DNA from: Actinomyces massiliensis 4401292
GTDB taxonomy: Bacteria > Actinomycetota > Actinomycetes > Actinomycetales > Actinomycetaceae
Direction: 5' to 3'
DNA length: 64,000 bases
NCBI RefSeq assembly: GCF_000269805.1
Contig: NZ_JH711483.1
Location: 227,261 to 291,260, forward strand
Both the position numbers and the translations under genes were made by a program. Below, piece by piece: positions 1 to 9,809 of the stretch (its first letter is position 1; each line of letters begins with the position of its first letter). The notes beneath the pieces are model-generated. The model did not search any database and was not told where the DNA came from. It saw only the letters and a program-made list of their open reading frames with translations.

Positions 1-1
1 C

Positions 2-2641
2 CGCGACGGCGTGGTCCGCCCCATGCCCAAGCCGCAGCCCTCCTGCGCCATGACCGCCATGGACGGCATGGAGATCAACACCCAGGCCACCAGCGAGGTC
101 GCGGCCAAGGCGCAGGCCGGGACCATGGAGTTCCTCCTGATCAACCACCCGCTGGACTGCCCGGTGTGCGACAAGGGCGGCGAGTGCCCCCTGCAGAACC
201 AGGCCCTGGAGCTCATGGCCTCCGGCGCCCAGAGCGCCACCCGCTTCACCGACGTCAAGCGCACCTTCCCCAAGCCCCTGCGCCTGACCAGCAACATCCT
301 GCTCGACCGCGACCGCTGCATCCTGTGCCAGCGCTGCGTGCGCTTCACCGATCAGATCGCCGGCGACCCCTTCATCGCCCTGCAGGGGCGCGGCGCCGGG
401 CATGTCGGCGGCGAGATCACCGGGGGCCTGTACTCCGAGCAGATCGGCCGCTACGACTCCACCGTTCTGGACTTCTTCGACCCGGAGGGCACCGCGGGGA
501 TGCTCACCGAGACGATCCGCGGCGAGGCCTACCTCGCGCCCGAGGCCGGCCTGGCCGGGCCGGGTGGCCAGGCCGGCGTCGTCGACGGCGCTGTCTACGG
601 TCCCGGCGACCTGGCGGGCCGCGAGGATCTCGACGTCTCGGGCCGCCCCTTCGCCTCGTACTTCTCGGGCAACATCATCCAGATCTGTCCCGTCGGGGCG
701 CTGACCAGCGCCCGCTACCGCTTCCGCTCCCGCCCCATGGACCTGGTCTCCACCGACTCGGTCACCGAGCACGACGCCTCAGGATCCGCCATCCGGGTGG
801 ACATGCGCCGCGGCGTCGTGCTGCGCCGCCTGGCCGGCAACGACCCCGAGGTCAATGAGGAGTGGATCACCGACAAGGATCGCTTCGGCTTCGCCTGGTC
901 CGCCCAGCCCGACCGCCTACGGGTCCCGCTCGTGCGCGATGAGGAGACCGGCGAGCTGGTGTCCACCTCCTGGTCCGATGCGCTCGACGTGGCCGCCCAG
1001 GGCCTGGCCAAGGCGAGGGACCGCGGCGGCGTCGCCCTGCTGCCCGGCGCCCGCACCACCCTGGAGGACGGCTGGGCCTGGTCCCGCTTCGCCCGCCAGG
1101 TGATGCGCACCAACGACATCGACCAGCGCGTGCGCGACCACAGCGAGGAGGAGGACCTCTTCCTCGCCTCCCGGGTCGCGGGCACGGGCTTGAGTGAGGT
1201 GACCTACTCCTCGTTGGAGCGGGCCGGGCAGGTGCTCCTGGTGGCCCTCGAGCCCGAGGACGAGTGCGGCTCCCTCTTCCTGCGCCTGCGCAAGGGGGTG
1301 CGCGCCGGCGGCGTGCGTGTGGCGACCATCGCCCCCACGAGCACAAACGGCTCGCGCAAGCTCAGCGCCACCACGATCCTGGCCGTTCCCGGTCAGGAGG
1401 CGCGCACCATCGCCCTGCTCTCCCAGACCCACCCCGACGTCGTCGAGGCGCTCAAGTCCGAGGGCGCCGCCATCCTCGTGGGGGAGCGCGCGGCCGCCGT
1501 CCCGGGCCTGCTCACCACCGTCGACACCCTGGCCACCGCCACCGGGGCCCGCCTGGCCTGGGTGCCGCGGCGCGCCGGGGAGCGCGGCGGGATCGAGGCG
1601 GGTCTGCTGCCCTTCCTCCTGCCCGGCGGACGGCCCGTCTCCGACGACGGCGCCCGTCGTCAGGTCCAGGACGCCTGGGGCATCGACCCGAGCGGGCTTC
1701 ACGCCCACGCCCCTCTACCCGATGCGCCCGGGCGCGACGCGACCCGGATCCTGGAGGCGCTGGCCGACGGCGCTCTCGGCGGCCTGGTGGTCGGCGGCAT
1801 CGACGTGCGCGACTTCCCGGACCCGGGCCTGGCCAGGGCGGCGCTGGCCGCCTCCGGCTTCACCGTCCAGCTCGAGGTGCGCCGCTCCGAGGTGAGCGAG
1901 CATGCCGACGTCGTGCTGCCGGTCGCCCCCGCCGAGGAGAAGAACGGTACCTTCGTCAACTGGGAGGGGCGCGTGCGCCCCTTCGGACAGGCGCACGTCT
2001 CGCACGCCCGCACTGATCGGCAGGTCCTGGGAATGCTCGCCGCCGAGATGGGCGAGGACCTCGGTGTCGAGGATCTCGGGGCCCTGCACGCCCAGCTCGC
2101 GGCCCTCGGCCTGTGGGGAGGGGAGCGCGGCGGGGTCGTCTTCGTCGAGCCTCCCGCAGCCGGCACGGCTCGGCCGGCGGGCTCCGAGGACGGCGAGTCT
2201 TCCCCCACCGACCACTCGGATCACCCCGGCCACTCGGGCCACTCGACAGTGACCGGCTTGGAAGCCGTCCTGGCCACGCACAAGCCCATGCTCGACGCCG
2301 GCCGGCTCCAGGACGGCGAGGCGTTCCTGGCCGCCACCGCGCTGCGCCCGGTCGCGCGCCTGGCCCCCGACCTCGCCGACCGGCTGGGTCTGCGCGGCGG
2401 GGAGAGCGTCGATGTGACCACCGCGATCGGCGTCGTCACGCTGCCCGCGGTCGTGGCGGGTCGGGTCGCCCCGGGCACCGTCTGGCTGCCCGAGTGCTCG
2501 CCCGGCTCCACGATCCGCCAGACGCTCGGCGCCGGTCACGGCTCCCGCGTCCGGCTGTCCCTGACATCGGCAGAAACCCTGCCCAGCACTCCGACCGGCG
2601 ACCTGATCGGCGCCTCGGCCAGCACGGAGGTGGCCCGGTGA
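2..2641 (+). CDS. nuoG: NADH-quinone oxidoreductase subunit G (5' partial)
   Basis: Peripheral-arm subunit of respiratory complex I; it carries iron-sulfur clusters that pass electrons from NADH towards menaquinone. The reading frame is open at the window edge, so the N-terminal 2Fe-2S part is missing. Visible motifs in order: CPVCDKGGECPLQN (about residues 53-66 of the visible part), CILCQRCVRF near residue 105, the cluster Cys in QICPVGAL, and then a long molybdopterin-oxidoreductase-like domain. A His/Ser-rich low-complexity stretch (HSDHPGHSGHS, about 2215-2245) interrupts the C-terminal part. The stop overlaps the GTG start of nuoH, so translation is probably coupled. Identification is firm from the cluster motifs and operon order. 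Confidence 0.96.
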   Translation, partial: RDGVVRPMPKPQPSCAMTAMDGMEINTQATSEVAAKAQAGTMEFLLINHPLDCPVCDKGGECPLQNQALELMASGAQSATRFTDVKRTFPKPLRLTSNILLDRDRCILCQRCVRFTDQIAGDPFIALQGRGAGHVGGEITGGLYSEQIGRYDSTVLDFFDPEGTAGMLTETIRGEAYLAPEAGLAGPGGQAGVVDGAVYGPGDLAGREDLDVSGRPFASYFSGNIIQICPVGALTSARYRFRSRPMDLVSTDSVTEHDASGSAIRVDMRRGVVLRRLAGNDPEVNEEWITDKDRFGFAWSAQPDRLRVPLVRDEETGELVSTSWSDALDVAAQGLAKARDRGGVALLPGARTTLEDGWAWSRFARQVMRTNDIDQRVRDHSEEEDLFLASRVAGTGLSEVTYSSLERAGQVLLVALEPEDECGSLFLRLRKGVRAGGVRVATIAPTSTNGSRKLSATTILAVPGQEARTIALLSQTHPDVVEALKSEGAAILVGERAAAVPGLLTTVDTLATATGARLAWVPRRAGERGGIEAGLLPFLLPGGRPVSDDGARRQVQDAWGIDPSGLHAHAPLPDAPGRDATRILEALADGALGGLVVGGIDVRDFPDPGLARAALAASGFTVQLEVRRSEVSEHADVVLPVAPAEEKNGTFVNWEGRVRPFGQAHVSHARTDRQVLGMLAAEMGEDLGVEDLGALHAQLAALGLWGGERGGVVFVEPPAAGTARPAGSEDGESSPTDHSDHPGHSGHSTVTGLEAVLATHKPMLDAGRLQDGEAFLAATALRPVARLAPDLADRLGLRGGESVDVTTAIGVVTLPAVVAGRVAPGTVWLPECSPGSTIRQTLGAGHGSRVRLSLTSAETLPSTPTGDLIGASASTEVAR

Positions 2642-4062
2642 CTCCCACACATCTTCTGCACGTGCTGCCCGTGGCGATCCCCGACGACACCGGGGGCGTG
2701 GTCGCGGACTTCTCCGAAGAGACCTGGTGGCTCACCATCGTCAAGGCGGTCTTCGTCGTCGCCTTCCTGATCGTGAGCGTGATCCTCGCGCTGTGGGTGG
2801 AGCGCCGCGGGCTGGCGCGCATGCAGACCCGCCCCGGTCCCAATGTCAACGGCCCCTTCGGCTTCTTCCAGGCGATCGCGGATGCGGCCAAGCTCATCAT
2901 GAAGGAGGACTTCTGGCTGGGCGGGGCCGAGAGGGTCATCTACATCCTCGCCCCGGTCATCGCGGCGTTCTGCGCCTTCATGGTCTACGCCGTCATCCCC
3001 TTCGGGCCGCAGGTCTCCATCCTCGGGCACTCCACGCCGCTGCAGCTGACCGACTTCCCGGTGGCGGTCCTCTACATCCTGGCGATCACCGCCTTCGGCG
3101 TCTACGGCATCATCCTGGGCGGCTGGTCGACCCACTCGACCTACCCGCTCTTCGGCGCGGTGCGCAGCGCCGCTCAGGTCATCTCCTACGAGCTGAGCAT
3201 GAGCCTGGCGATCCTCACGGTCTTCCTGGCCTCGGGAACCATGTCGACCTCCGGCATCGTGGGCGCCCAGCAGCGCATGTGGTGGGGCCTGGCGATGGTG
3301 CCGAGCTTCCTCATCTACGTCGTGTCCATGGTCGGGGAGGTCAACCGCCTGCCCTTCGACCTGCCCGAAGCCGAGGGCGAGCTCGTCGCCGGCCACATGG
3401 TCGAGTACTCCTCGATGAAGTTCGCCTGGTACTTCCTGGCCGAGTACATCAACATGTTCAACGTCTCCGCGGTGTGCGTGACCCTGTTCCTGGGCGGCTG
3501 GCGCTCCGTCATCGTGGCGAGCTTCTGGGAGGGCGCCAACTCCGGATGGTGGCCGATGCTGTGGTTCGTCGGCAAGGTGTGGGCGGTCATGTTCTTCATG
3601 GTCTGGACCCGCGGCACCCTGGTGCGCATCCGCTACGACCACTTCATGAAGCTGGGGTGGAAGTTCCTCATCCCCGTCTCGCTGGCCTGGTTCGTCCTGG
3701 TGGCCGTCCTTCAGGGGTACCGCGCCTTCTTCAGCGGTTCGCCCGCCGGGCTGCTCATCGTCCTGGCGGTCGTCTTCCTGGTGGCCATGCTCGTGCTCTT
3801 CTTCCTGCCCGAGGCCGACGACGATGATCCCGCCTCCGGGGCCGATTCCCTGACGGTGCCGGGGGAGGAGCTCGATGCCTTCGCGGGCGGCTACCCGGTC
3901 CCGCCGCTGCCCGGCCAGCAGCTGCCCCTGTCCCCGCGCGTGCGCCGGGCCCAGCGGGCCGGGGATCGTGCCCGCCTCGATGCTGCCAGTTCAGTCAGCT
4001 CTGTGACGCTGGCTGCCGCCCCCGACTCCGGCGACATCGTCCAGGAGGGAACAGATGACTGA
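2638..4062 (+). CDS. nuoH: NADH-quinone oxidoreductase subunit H
   Basis: Membrane subunit of complex I that forms the quinone-binding site at the junction with the peripheral arm. The GTG start overlaps the nuoG stop and has GGAGG about 7 nt upstream. The 474-residue product has multiple membrane spans and the family loops [17 protein letters not shown] and [17 protein letters not shown] (about residues 235-255). Beyond the last helix there is an unusual hydrophilic tail of roughly 90 residues (acidic [10 protein letters not shown], then Pro/Arg-rich), longer than typical NuoH. The 3' end overlaps nuoI by 8 nt. Confidence 0.96.
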   Translation: MTPTHLLHVLPVAIPDDTGGVVADFSEETWWLTIVKAVFVVAFLIVSVILALWVERRGLARMQTRPGPNVNGPFGFFQAIADAAKLIMKEDFWLGGAERVIYILAPVIAAFCAFMVYAVIPFGPQVSILGHSTPLQLTDFPVAVLYILAITAFGVYGIILGGWSTHSTYPLFGAVRSAAQVISYELSMSLAILTVFLASGTMSTSGIVGAQQRMWWGLAMVPSFLIYVVSMVGEVNRLPFDLPEAEGELVAGHMVEYSSMKFAWYFLAEYINMFNVSAVCVTLFLGGWRSVIVASFWEGANSGWWPMLWFVGKVWAVMFFMVWTRGTLVRIRYDHFMKLGWKFLIPVSLAWFVLVAVLQGYRAFFSGSPAGLLIVLAVVFLVAMLVLFFLPEADDDDPASGADSLTVPGEELDAFAGGYPVPPLPGQQLPLSPRVRRAQRAGDRARLDAASSVSSVTLAAAPDSGDIVQEGTDD

Positions 4063-4759
4063 CCAGACTTCCGACGGCTCCCGCATTCCGGGGCGGCAGG
4101 ACACGGATCACGACCAGTGGCTGCGCGACCTGCCGGGGCCGGTTGGGCGCTTCTTCGCCCCGGTCGCCGGCTACGGTGTGACCATCTCCTCAATGTTCCG
4201 GCCCACGGTCACCGAGCTCTACCCCTTCGAGCCGCCGGTGCTCATGCCGCGCTACCACGGACGCCACCAGCTCAATCGCTACGACGACGGGCTGGAGAAG
4301 TGCATCGGCTGCGAGCTGTGCGCCTGGGCGTGCCCCGCGGACGCCATCTACGTCGAGGCCGCCTCCAACGCCCCGGGAGCCCAGTACTCGCCCGGTGAGC
4401 GCTACGGGCGCGTCTACCAGATCAACTACCTGCGCTGCATCTTCTGCGGCATGTGCATCGAGGCCTGTCCCACGCGGGCGCTGACCATGACCCACGAGAT
4501 CGACGAGCTGGTCGGGCCGACCCGCACCGGCCTGATCTACGAGAAGGAAGACCTGCTCGCCCCCGTGCCCGAAGGGGCGCTGGAGGCCCCCCACCCCATG
4601 GTCGAGGGGACCGAGGACGGCGACTACTACCGCGGTGAGGTCACCGGCGTCACCCAGGCGCAGATCGACTGGGTCCGCGAGCACCGTCCCGACGACGAGA
4701 CCCTGGCCTCCGCCCATCCGGTTCCCGCCCCCAGCCCGGCCAAGGAGGCGGTGCACTGA
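4055..4759 (+). CDS. nuoI: NADH-quinone oxidoreductase subunit I
   Basis: Ferredoxin-like subunit of complex I holding two 4Fe-4S clusters that carry electrons towards the terminal cluster by the quinone site. Both cluster motifs are present: [16 protein letters not shown] (about residues 87-102) and [16 protein letters not shown] (about 129-144). The 234-residue protein has about 60 residues before the first cluster and an acidic tail after the second, as in actinobacterial NuoI. It overlaps nuoH at its start and nuoJ at its stop (TGATG). Confidence 0.96.
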   Translation: MTDQTSDGSRIPGRQDTDHDQWLRDLPGPVGRFFAPVAGYGVTISSMFRPTVTELYPFEPPVLMPRYHGRHQLNRYDDGLEKCIGCELCAWACPADAIYVEAASNAPGAQYSPGERYGRVYQINYLRCIFCGMCIEACPTRALTMTHEIDELVGPTRTGLIYEKEDLLAPVPEGALEAPHPMVEGTEDGDYYRGEVTGVTQAQIDWVREHRPDDETLASAHPVPAPSPAKEAVH

Positions 4760-5838
4760 TGACTGTCATGACTGGTCTGCCGGCACTGACTGCACTGCCT
4801 GCACTGCCTGCGACTCTCCCCGCGACTCTCAACGAGTCCGGCACCGTCTCGACCGGGGAGACGATCCTGTTCGCGGTGGTCTCTCTGATCACCGTGGTCT
4901 GCGGCCTCGGCCTGCTGACCGCCAAGCGTGCGGTGCTGGCCGCCGCCAACATGATCGGCATCATGATCTGCCTGGCGATCCTCTATATAGCCGGTGGGGC
5001 GCCCTTCCTGGGCATCACCCAGATCGTCGTCTACACCGGCGCCGTCATGACGCTCGTCCTGTTCGTCATCATGATGGTCGGCGTCGGCGGCGAGGAGCCG
5101 GTGACCGCCGCCGGCTCGCCCGCCGGAAAATGGATCGTCGTGGCCCTGGGCGCCGGCCTGGCCGTGGTGCTGGCGGCCGTCGTGTGGCGCACCGTCTTCC
5201 CGATCGCCACCGACGACGACGGGCAGGTCCTCGCGAATCCCTCGGATCCCTCCGAGCTCGCCGTCGTGCTGTTCGGCGATCACGTCGTCATCATGGAGCT
5301 GACCGGCATCCTGCTCATCATCGCCGCCGTCGGCGCCCTGACGCTGACCCATCGTCAGCGCATCCGGCCCCGCATGACTCAGCGCGCCCAGATGGAGGCC
5401 AAGATGCGCGCCTTCGCCGACAGGGGCCTTCACCCCGGGCAGAAGCCCATGCCCGGTGTCTACGCCGCCACCAATGCCGCCGCCGCACCGGCGCTCGGCG
5501 CCGAGGGCACTGCCCTGGCGGAGTCGGTCCCGCGCGTGCTGCGCGTGCGGGAGCAGGACCTCGAGCTGTCCGAGGTCTCCCCGGAGATGGGGGCGGCTCA
5601 GCGCGCCGGCACCATCACCGCCCGCGAGGGCGCCACGGTGGGGCGCTCCGGCATGGCCTCCATGCCCGGCGCGGCCGCCCCGGTCGTCGTCCAGCCCGTC
5701 GCCGTCGATCCGCTGGTCGAGCCCGTTGCGGAGCCGGATTCGGCTGATCCGGATGCGGATTCGGACTCGGCGCAGGCCGACGGCCGCCGCGGGAAGGACT
5801 CCGAGGGCAAGGAGAACAGGAAGAAGGAGCAGAAGTGA
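4759..5838 (+). CDS. nuoJ: NADH-quinone oxidoreductase subunit J
   Basis: Small antiporter-module membrane subunit of complex I. The core (about residues 30-200) has five hydrophobic helices with the family segment [20 protein letters not shown]. Two oddities: the N-terminus is a short repetitive Leu/Pro/Ala/Thr stretch encoded by 9-bp tandem repeats (about 4784-4830), and about 160 hydrophilic residues follow the last helix, ending in an Asp/Ser/Lys-rich tail. Typical NuoJ is under 200-280 residues. The start used is the ATG overlapping the nuoI stop; a start after the repeat is possible but no better one is evident. The stop overlaps the GTG of nuoK. Confidence 0.94.
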   Translation: MTVMTGLPALTALPALPATLPATLNESGTVSTGETILFAVVSLITVVCGLGLLTAKRAVLAAANMIGIMICLAILYIAGGAPFLGITQIVVYTGAVMTLVLFVIMMVGVGGEEPVTAAGSPAGKWIVVALGAGLAVVLAAVVWRTVFPIATDDDGQVLANPSDPSELAVVLFGDHVVIMELTGILLIIAAVGALTLTHRQRIRPRMTQRAQMEAKMRAFADRGLHPGQKPMPGVYAATNAAAAPALGAEGTALAESVPRVLRVREQDLELSEVSPEMGAAQRAGTITAREGATVGRSGMASMPGAAAPVVVQPVAVDPLVEPVAEPDSADPDADSDSAQADGRRGKDSEGKENRKKEQK

Positions 5839-6140
5839 CCGTCCCCGTCACCGCCTACATCGTGCTCGCCGGGGTGCTGTTCAGCCTCGGGGCGCTCACG
5901 GTGCTCCTGCGGCGCAACGCCATCATCGAGCTCATGGGCGTCGAACTCATGCTCAACGCCGTCAATCTGGTCCTGGTGACCTTCTCCCGCATTCACGGCA
6001 ACCTCACCGGCCAGGTCTTCGCCTTCTTCGTCATGGTCGTCGCGGCCGCCGAGGTGGTCGTGGGCCTGAGCATCGTCGTGTCCATCTTCCGCACCCGCAG
6101 GTCCACGTCGGTCGACGACGAGAACCTGCTCAAGAACTGA
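5835..6140 (+). CDS. nuoK: NADH-quinone oxidoreductase subunit K
   Basis: Three-helix membrane subunit of complex I that participates in proton translocation. At 101 residues it has the usual length. Conserved glutamates lie in the membrane helices: [16 protein letters not shown] (about residues 32-47) and [13 protein letters not shown] (about 72-84). The GTG start overlaps the nuoJ stop, with GGAG-type ribosome binding sequence just upstream in the nuoJ tail. Confidence 0.97.
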   Translation: MTVPVTAYIVLAGVLFSLGALTVLLRRNAIIELMGVELMLNAVNLVLVTFSRIHGNLTGQVFAFFVMVVAAAEVVVGLSIVVSIFRTRRSTSVDDENLLKN

Positions 6141-6153
6141 GGGGCCGCAGCTC

Positions 6154-8178
6154 ATGACCGCATCGTCTCTCGTGCTCGCCGGCGCCATAGGGCATGGCGC
6201 CGCCGCTCCGACGCCCCTGGTCGGCCCCGCCACGGGTCTGGCATCCATGGCCTGGCTGCTGATCGCCGTGCCCGCGGCCGGCGCCGCCATCCTCCTGCTG
6301 GCCGGGCGCGTCAGTGACCGCTGGGGCCACCTGCTGGGCCTGCTCGCCTCGCTGGCCAGCGCCTGCCTGGGCCTGGGGATCCTCGCACAGGTCCTCGGCC
6401 TGCCCGCCGAGGAGCGCACCATGGTCGTGAGCCTGTGGCGCTGGTTCGGTGCCGGAGACCTCGATGTGCGCATCGGCCTGCGCATCGACCCGCTGTCACT
6501 GACCTTCGTGGCGCTGGTGACCTTCGTCGGCTTCCTCATCCACGTCTACTCGGTGGCCTACATGGCCCACGACCGGAACCGCCGCCGCTTCTTCGCCTAT
6601 CTGAACCTGTTCATCGCCGCCATGCTGACGCTCGTCCTGGGCGACTCCTACATCGTCCTGTTCGTCGGCTGGGAGGGCGTGGGCCTGGCTTCCTACCTGC
6701 TCATCGGCTTCTGGAACACCGCCGACGCCGACGCCCCCCAGGCCGAGCGGTTCACCAGCCGGCAGAACGCGACGGCCGCCAAGAAGGCGTTCATCATGAA
6801 CCGCATCGGCGACGTCGGCCTCCTGCTGGCCATGATGGCGATGGTCTCCCAGGTCGGCTCGGTCTCGTTCCTGTCCGTGCTGCCGGCCGCCCAGTACGGT
6901 GCGCTGTCGACGGGCTGGCTGACGGCCATCGGCTTCTTCCTGCTACTGGCCGCCTGCGGCAAGTCCGCCCAGTTCCCGCTCCAGGCGTGGCTGGGCGACG
7001 CCATGGCCGGCCCCACCCCGGTGTCCGCCCTCATCCACGCCGCCACCATGGTCACCGCCGGCGTCTACCTCATGGTCCGCTCGGGCGCGATCTTCGAAAG
7101 CGCCCCCGGCGCTCAGCTTGCCGTCGCCGTCATCGGCGCCATCACCCTGGTGCTCGGGGCGGTCATCGGATCGGCCAAGGACGACATGAAGAAGGTCCTG
7201 GCGGCCTCGACCATGAGCCAGATCGGCTACATGATGCTCGGCGCGGGCCTGGGACCCATCGGCTACGCCTTCGCCATCTTCCACCTGCTGACCCACGGCT
7301 TCTTCAAGGCCCAGCTCTTCCTGGGCGCCGGGTCCGTCATGCACGCCATGAGCGATCAGGTCGACATGCGCCGCTTCGGGGCCCTGGCCAAGGTCATGCG
7401 GATCACCTGGATCACCATGGCCATCGGCTGGCTCGCCATCCTCGGAATCCCGCCCTTCTCCGGCTTCTGGTCCAAGGACAGGATCATCGAGGCCGCCTTC
7501 GTCGGCGAGGGCGCCCGGCCCTGGATCCTGGGCACCATCGCGTTGCTGGGGGCGGGCCTGACCGCCTTCTACATGTCCCGCCTGTTCTTCATGATCTTCC
7601 ACGGGCGCGCCCGGTGGACCACCGAGAAGGACATCGAGGGAGCAGTCCACCCCCACGAGTCGAGCTGGCTCATGACCCTGCCGCTGATCATCCTGTCGGT
7701 CTTCTCGCTGGGCCTGGGCGGCCTGCTGTCCATGAACGATGTCTTCGTCACCTGGCTGGAGCCCGTTACCGGCCACGCCGAGCACGGCGAACCCGTGCTG
7801 CCGGCCACGGTCATCATGGGCGCCACGCTCGCCCTCGTCCTCATCGGCGTCGTCGTCGCCTGGTTCATGTACGCCCGCCGACCCGTGCCCACCGTCGTCC
7901 AGACAGGCAGCGCCCTGGTGCGCGCCGCGCGCAACGACATGTACCAGGACGTCATCAACGAGGGCCTGGCCATGCGCCCGGGGCAGGGCCTGGTCATCGC
8001 CGCCGCCGCATCGGATCGCTACGTCGTGGACGGCGCCGTCGAGGGGCTCGCCAAGGGGGCCGCCGGCGCCGGGCAGCTCGTGCGGCGCACCGAGTCCGGC
8101 TACGTGCGCTCCTACGCCGGCTACATGCTGGCCGGAACGGTGCTCGCCCTCATCGCCGTCCTGGCCAGCAGGTTCTGA
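6154..8178 (+). CDS. nuoL: NADH-quinone oxidoreductase subunit L
   Basis: Largest antiporter-like proton-pumping subunit of complex I, at the distal end of the membrane arm. The 674 residues hold about 15 membrane segments. Family signatures include LFVGWEGVGLASYLLIGFW (residues about 169-187), the Lys/His-rich HAATMVTAGVYLMVRS, and FFKAQLFLGAGSVMHAM. The C-terminal part contains the region corresponding to the lateral helix and last transmembrane helix. It starts 13 nt after nuoK and is followed by nuoM after 14 nt. Confidence 0.96.
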   Translation: MTASSLVLAGAIGHGAAAPTPLVGPATGLASMAWLLIAVPAAGAAILLLAGRVSDRWGHLLGLLASLASACLGLGILAQVLGLPAEERTMVVSLWRWFGAGDLDVRIGLRIDPLSLTFVALVTFVGFLIHVYSVAYMAHDRNRRRFFAYLNLFIAAMLTLVLGDSYIVLFVGWEGVGLASYLLIGFWNTADADAPQAERFTSRQNATAAKKAFIMNRIGDVGLLLAMMAMVSQVGSVSFLSVLPAAQYGALSTGWLTAIGFFLLLAACGKSAQFPLQAWLGDAMAGPTPVSALIHAATMVTAGVYLMVRSGAIFESAPGAQLAVAVIGAITLVLGAVIGSAKDDMKKVLAASTMSQIGYMMLGAGLGPIGYAFAIFHLLTHGFFKAQLFLGAGSVMHAMSDQVDMRRFGALAKVMRITWITMAIGWLAILGIPPFSGFWSKDRIIEAAFVGEGARPWILGTIALLGAGLTAFYMSRLFFMIFHGRARWTTEKDIEGAVHPHESSWLMTLPLIILSVFSLGLGGLLSMNDVFVTWLEPVTGHAEHGEPVLPATVIMGATLALVLIGVVVAWFMYARRPVPTVVQTGSALVRAARNDMYQDVINEGLAMRPGQGLVIAAAASDRYVVDGAVEGLAKGAAGAGQLVRRTESGYVRSYAGYMLAGTVLALIAVLASRF

Positions 8179-8192
8179 GAGGACACGACCAC

Positions 8193-9809
8193 ATGCAGCC
8201 CATCACCGCATCCATCGCCGGGCCGGTCCCCGTGCTGACCATCATGGTGCTCGTCCCGCTCGCCGGGGCGCTCCTCCTGTGGCTCGTGCCCCCTCTGCGC
8301 GGCCTGGCCCGCCAGGTCGGCCTGGTCTTCTCCCTGGGCGCACTCGGCGTCGGCATCTGGGCGCTGGCCCTGTTCGACCCGGGCCGGGGCGCCGACATCC
8401 AGCTCGCCGAGGTCCACCCCTGGATTCCGGTCCTGGGCATCTCCTGGGCCCTGGGCGTCAATGCGCTCGGCCTGGCCATGCTGCTGCTGGCGGCCTTCCT
8501 GGTGCCCGTGGTCCTGCTGGCCAGCTGGGGCGAGGTCCCCGCGGACCGGCAGGGCCTCTTCACTGCCCTGGTGCTGGCCCTGGAGGCATTCATCGTCGTC
8601 ATCTTCAGCGCGCGCGATGTGTTCCTGTTCTACGTCTGCTTCGAGGCCATGCTCGTGCCGGTGTACTTCCTCATCGGCCGCTTCGGGGGGCCGGGACGCC
8701 GGCGCGCCGCCCTGAAGTTCCTCCTCTACTCGCTGGCGGGCGGGCTCGTCATGCTCATCGGCGTGGTCGCCCTGTTCTTCTACGGCCCGCATACCCCGAC
8801 CAACTACCTCATCGACTCCCTGGCCGGGGCCATGACCGCCCCGCCGACGGTGGCGCGCTGGATCTTCGTCTCCTTCATGGTCGCCTTCGCCATCAAGGCG
8901 CCGCTGGTGCCGCTGCACACCTGGCTGCCCGACACGGCCGAGCAGGCCAGTCCGGGCACCTCGGTCCTCCTGATCGGCGTTCTGGACAAGATCGGCACCT
9001 ACGGCATGATCGCCCTGGTCCTGCCGCTCTTCCCCGAGGCGGCCACCTGGGCCGCCCCGACCATGCTGGTGCTGGCCGTCATCGGCATCATCTACGGGGG
9101 CCTGGCCGCCATCGGCCAGGACAACCTCTACCGTCTCATCTCCTACACCTCGATCAGCCACTTCGGCTTCATGGTGCTGGGGATCTTCATCGGCAGCCCG
9201 GTCGCCGCGACCGGGGCGATGGTCTACATGGTCGCCCACGGGCTGTCGATCGCCGGCCTCTACCTGGTCACCGGCTTCCTGGCCCGGCGCACCGGCACGG
9301 TCGCCATCAGCGAGCTCGGCGGCATCGCCCGGGTCATGCCCCTGGTGGCCGGCACCTTCCTGGTCTCCGGCCTGGCCTCCATCGCGCTGCCGGGCCTGAG
9401 CGGCTTCGTCCCGGAGTGGATGGTGCTCACCGGGACCTTCTCGCGCTCCGTCCCCCTGGGGATCGTCGCCGTCGCCGGCGTGGTCATCGCCGCGGTCTAC
9501 ATGCTCCTGCCCTACCAGCGGGTCTTCACCGGGGCCCCGGCCCCCGAGCGCGTCGGCAGCGCGGACCTGGATGCGCGCGAGAGGCTCGTGCTGGTCCCCG
9601 TCATCGCCGCGATGCTCGCACTGGGGCTGGCTCCGGGCGTGCTCACCGATGCTCTCGACGGCGTCGCCGGGCAGGTGGCGGCCACCATGAGCGCCGGTGC
9701 CGGTGCCGGTCGCCCGGACGCTGCGGTGGAGCCGGCGGTGGGGCCGGCGGCCCCTGCGGATCGGCCCGCGTCCCTCGCCCTCAGCATCACGGAAGGGATC
9801 AGCAAGTGA
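8193..9809 (+). CDS. nuoM: NADH-quinone oxidoreductase subunit M
   Basis: Antiporter-like proton-pumping subunit of complex I. The ATG at 8193 begins the first hydrophobic helix; the open frame extends upstream only as an overlap with nuoL. The product is 538 residues with about 14 membrane segments and the conserved FEAMLVPVYFLIGRFGG (about residues 151-167), KAPLVPLHTWLPDTAEQAS and GLSGFVPEW motifs. An Ala/Gly/Pro-rich linker follows the last helix. The stop overlaps the GTG of nuoN. Confidence 0.96.
   Translation: MQPITASIAGPVPVLTIMVLVPLAGALLLWLVPPLRGLARQVGLVFSLGALGVGIWALALFDPGRGADIQLAEVHPWIPVLGISWALGVNALGLAMLLLAAFLVPVVLLASWGEVPADRQGLFTALVLALEAFIVVIFSARDVFLFYVCFEAMLVPVYFLIGRFGGPGRRRAALKFLLYSLAGGLVMLIGVVALFFYGPHTPTNYLIDSLAGAMTAPPTVARWIFVSFMVAFAIKAPLVPLHTWLPDTAEQASPGTSVLLIGVLDKIGTYGMIALVLPLFPEAATWAAPTMLVLAVIGIIYGGLAAIGQDNLYRLISYTSISHFGFMVLGIFIGSPVAATGAMVYMVAHGLSIAGLYLVTGFLARRTGTVAISELGGIARVMPLVAGTFLVSGLASIALPGLSGFVPEWMVLTGTFSRSVPLGIVAVAGVVIAAVYMLLPYQRVFTGAPAPERVGSADLDARERLVLVPVIAAMLALGLAPGVLTDALDGVAGQVAATMSAGAGAGRPDAAVEPAVGPAAPADRPASLALSITEGISK

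Noticed and set aside
7739-9809. Long plus-strand frames overlapping nuoL and nuoM in other registers
   Set aside because: Arg/Pro/His-rich shadows of strongly conserved nuo genes.
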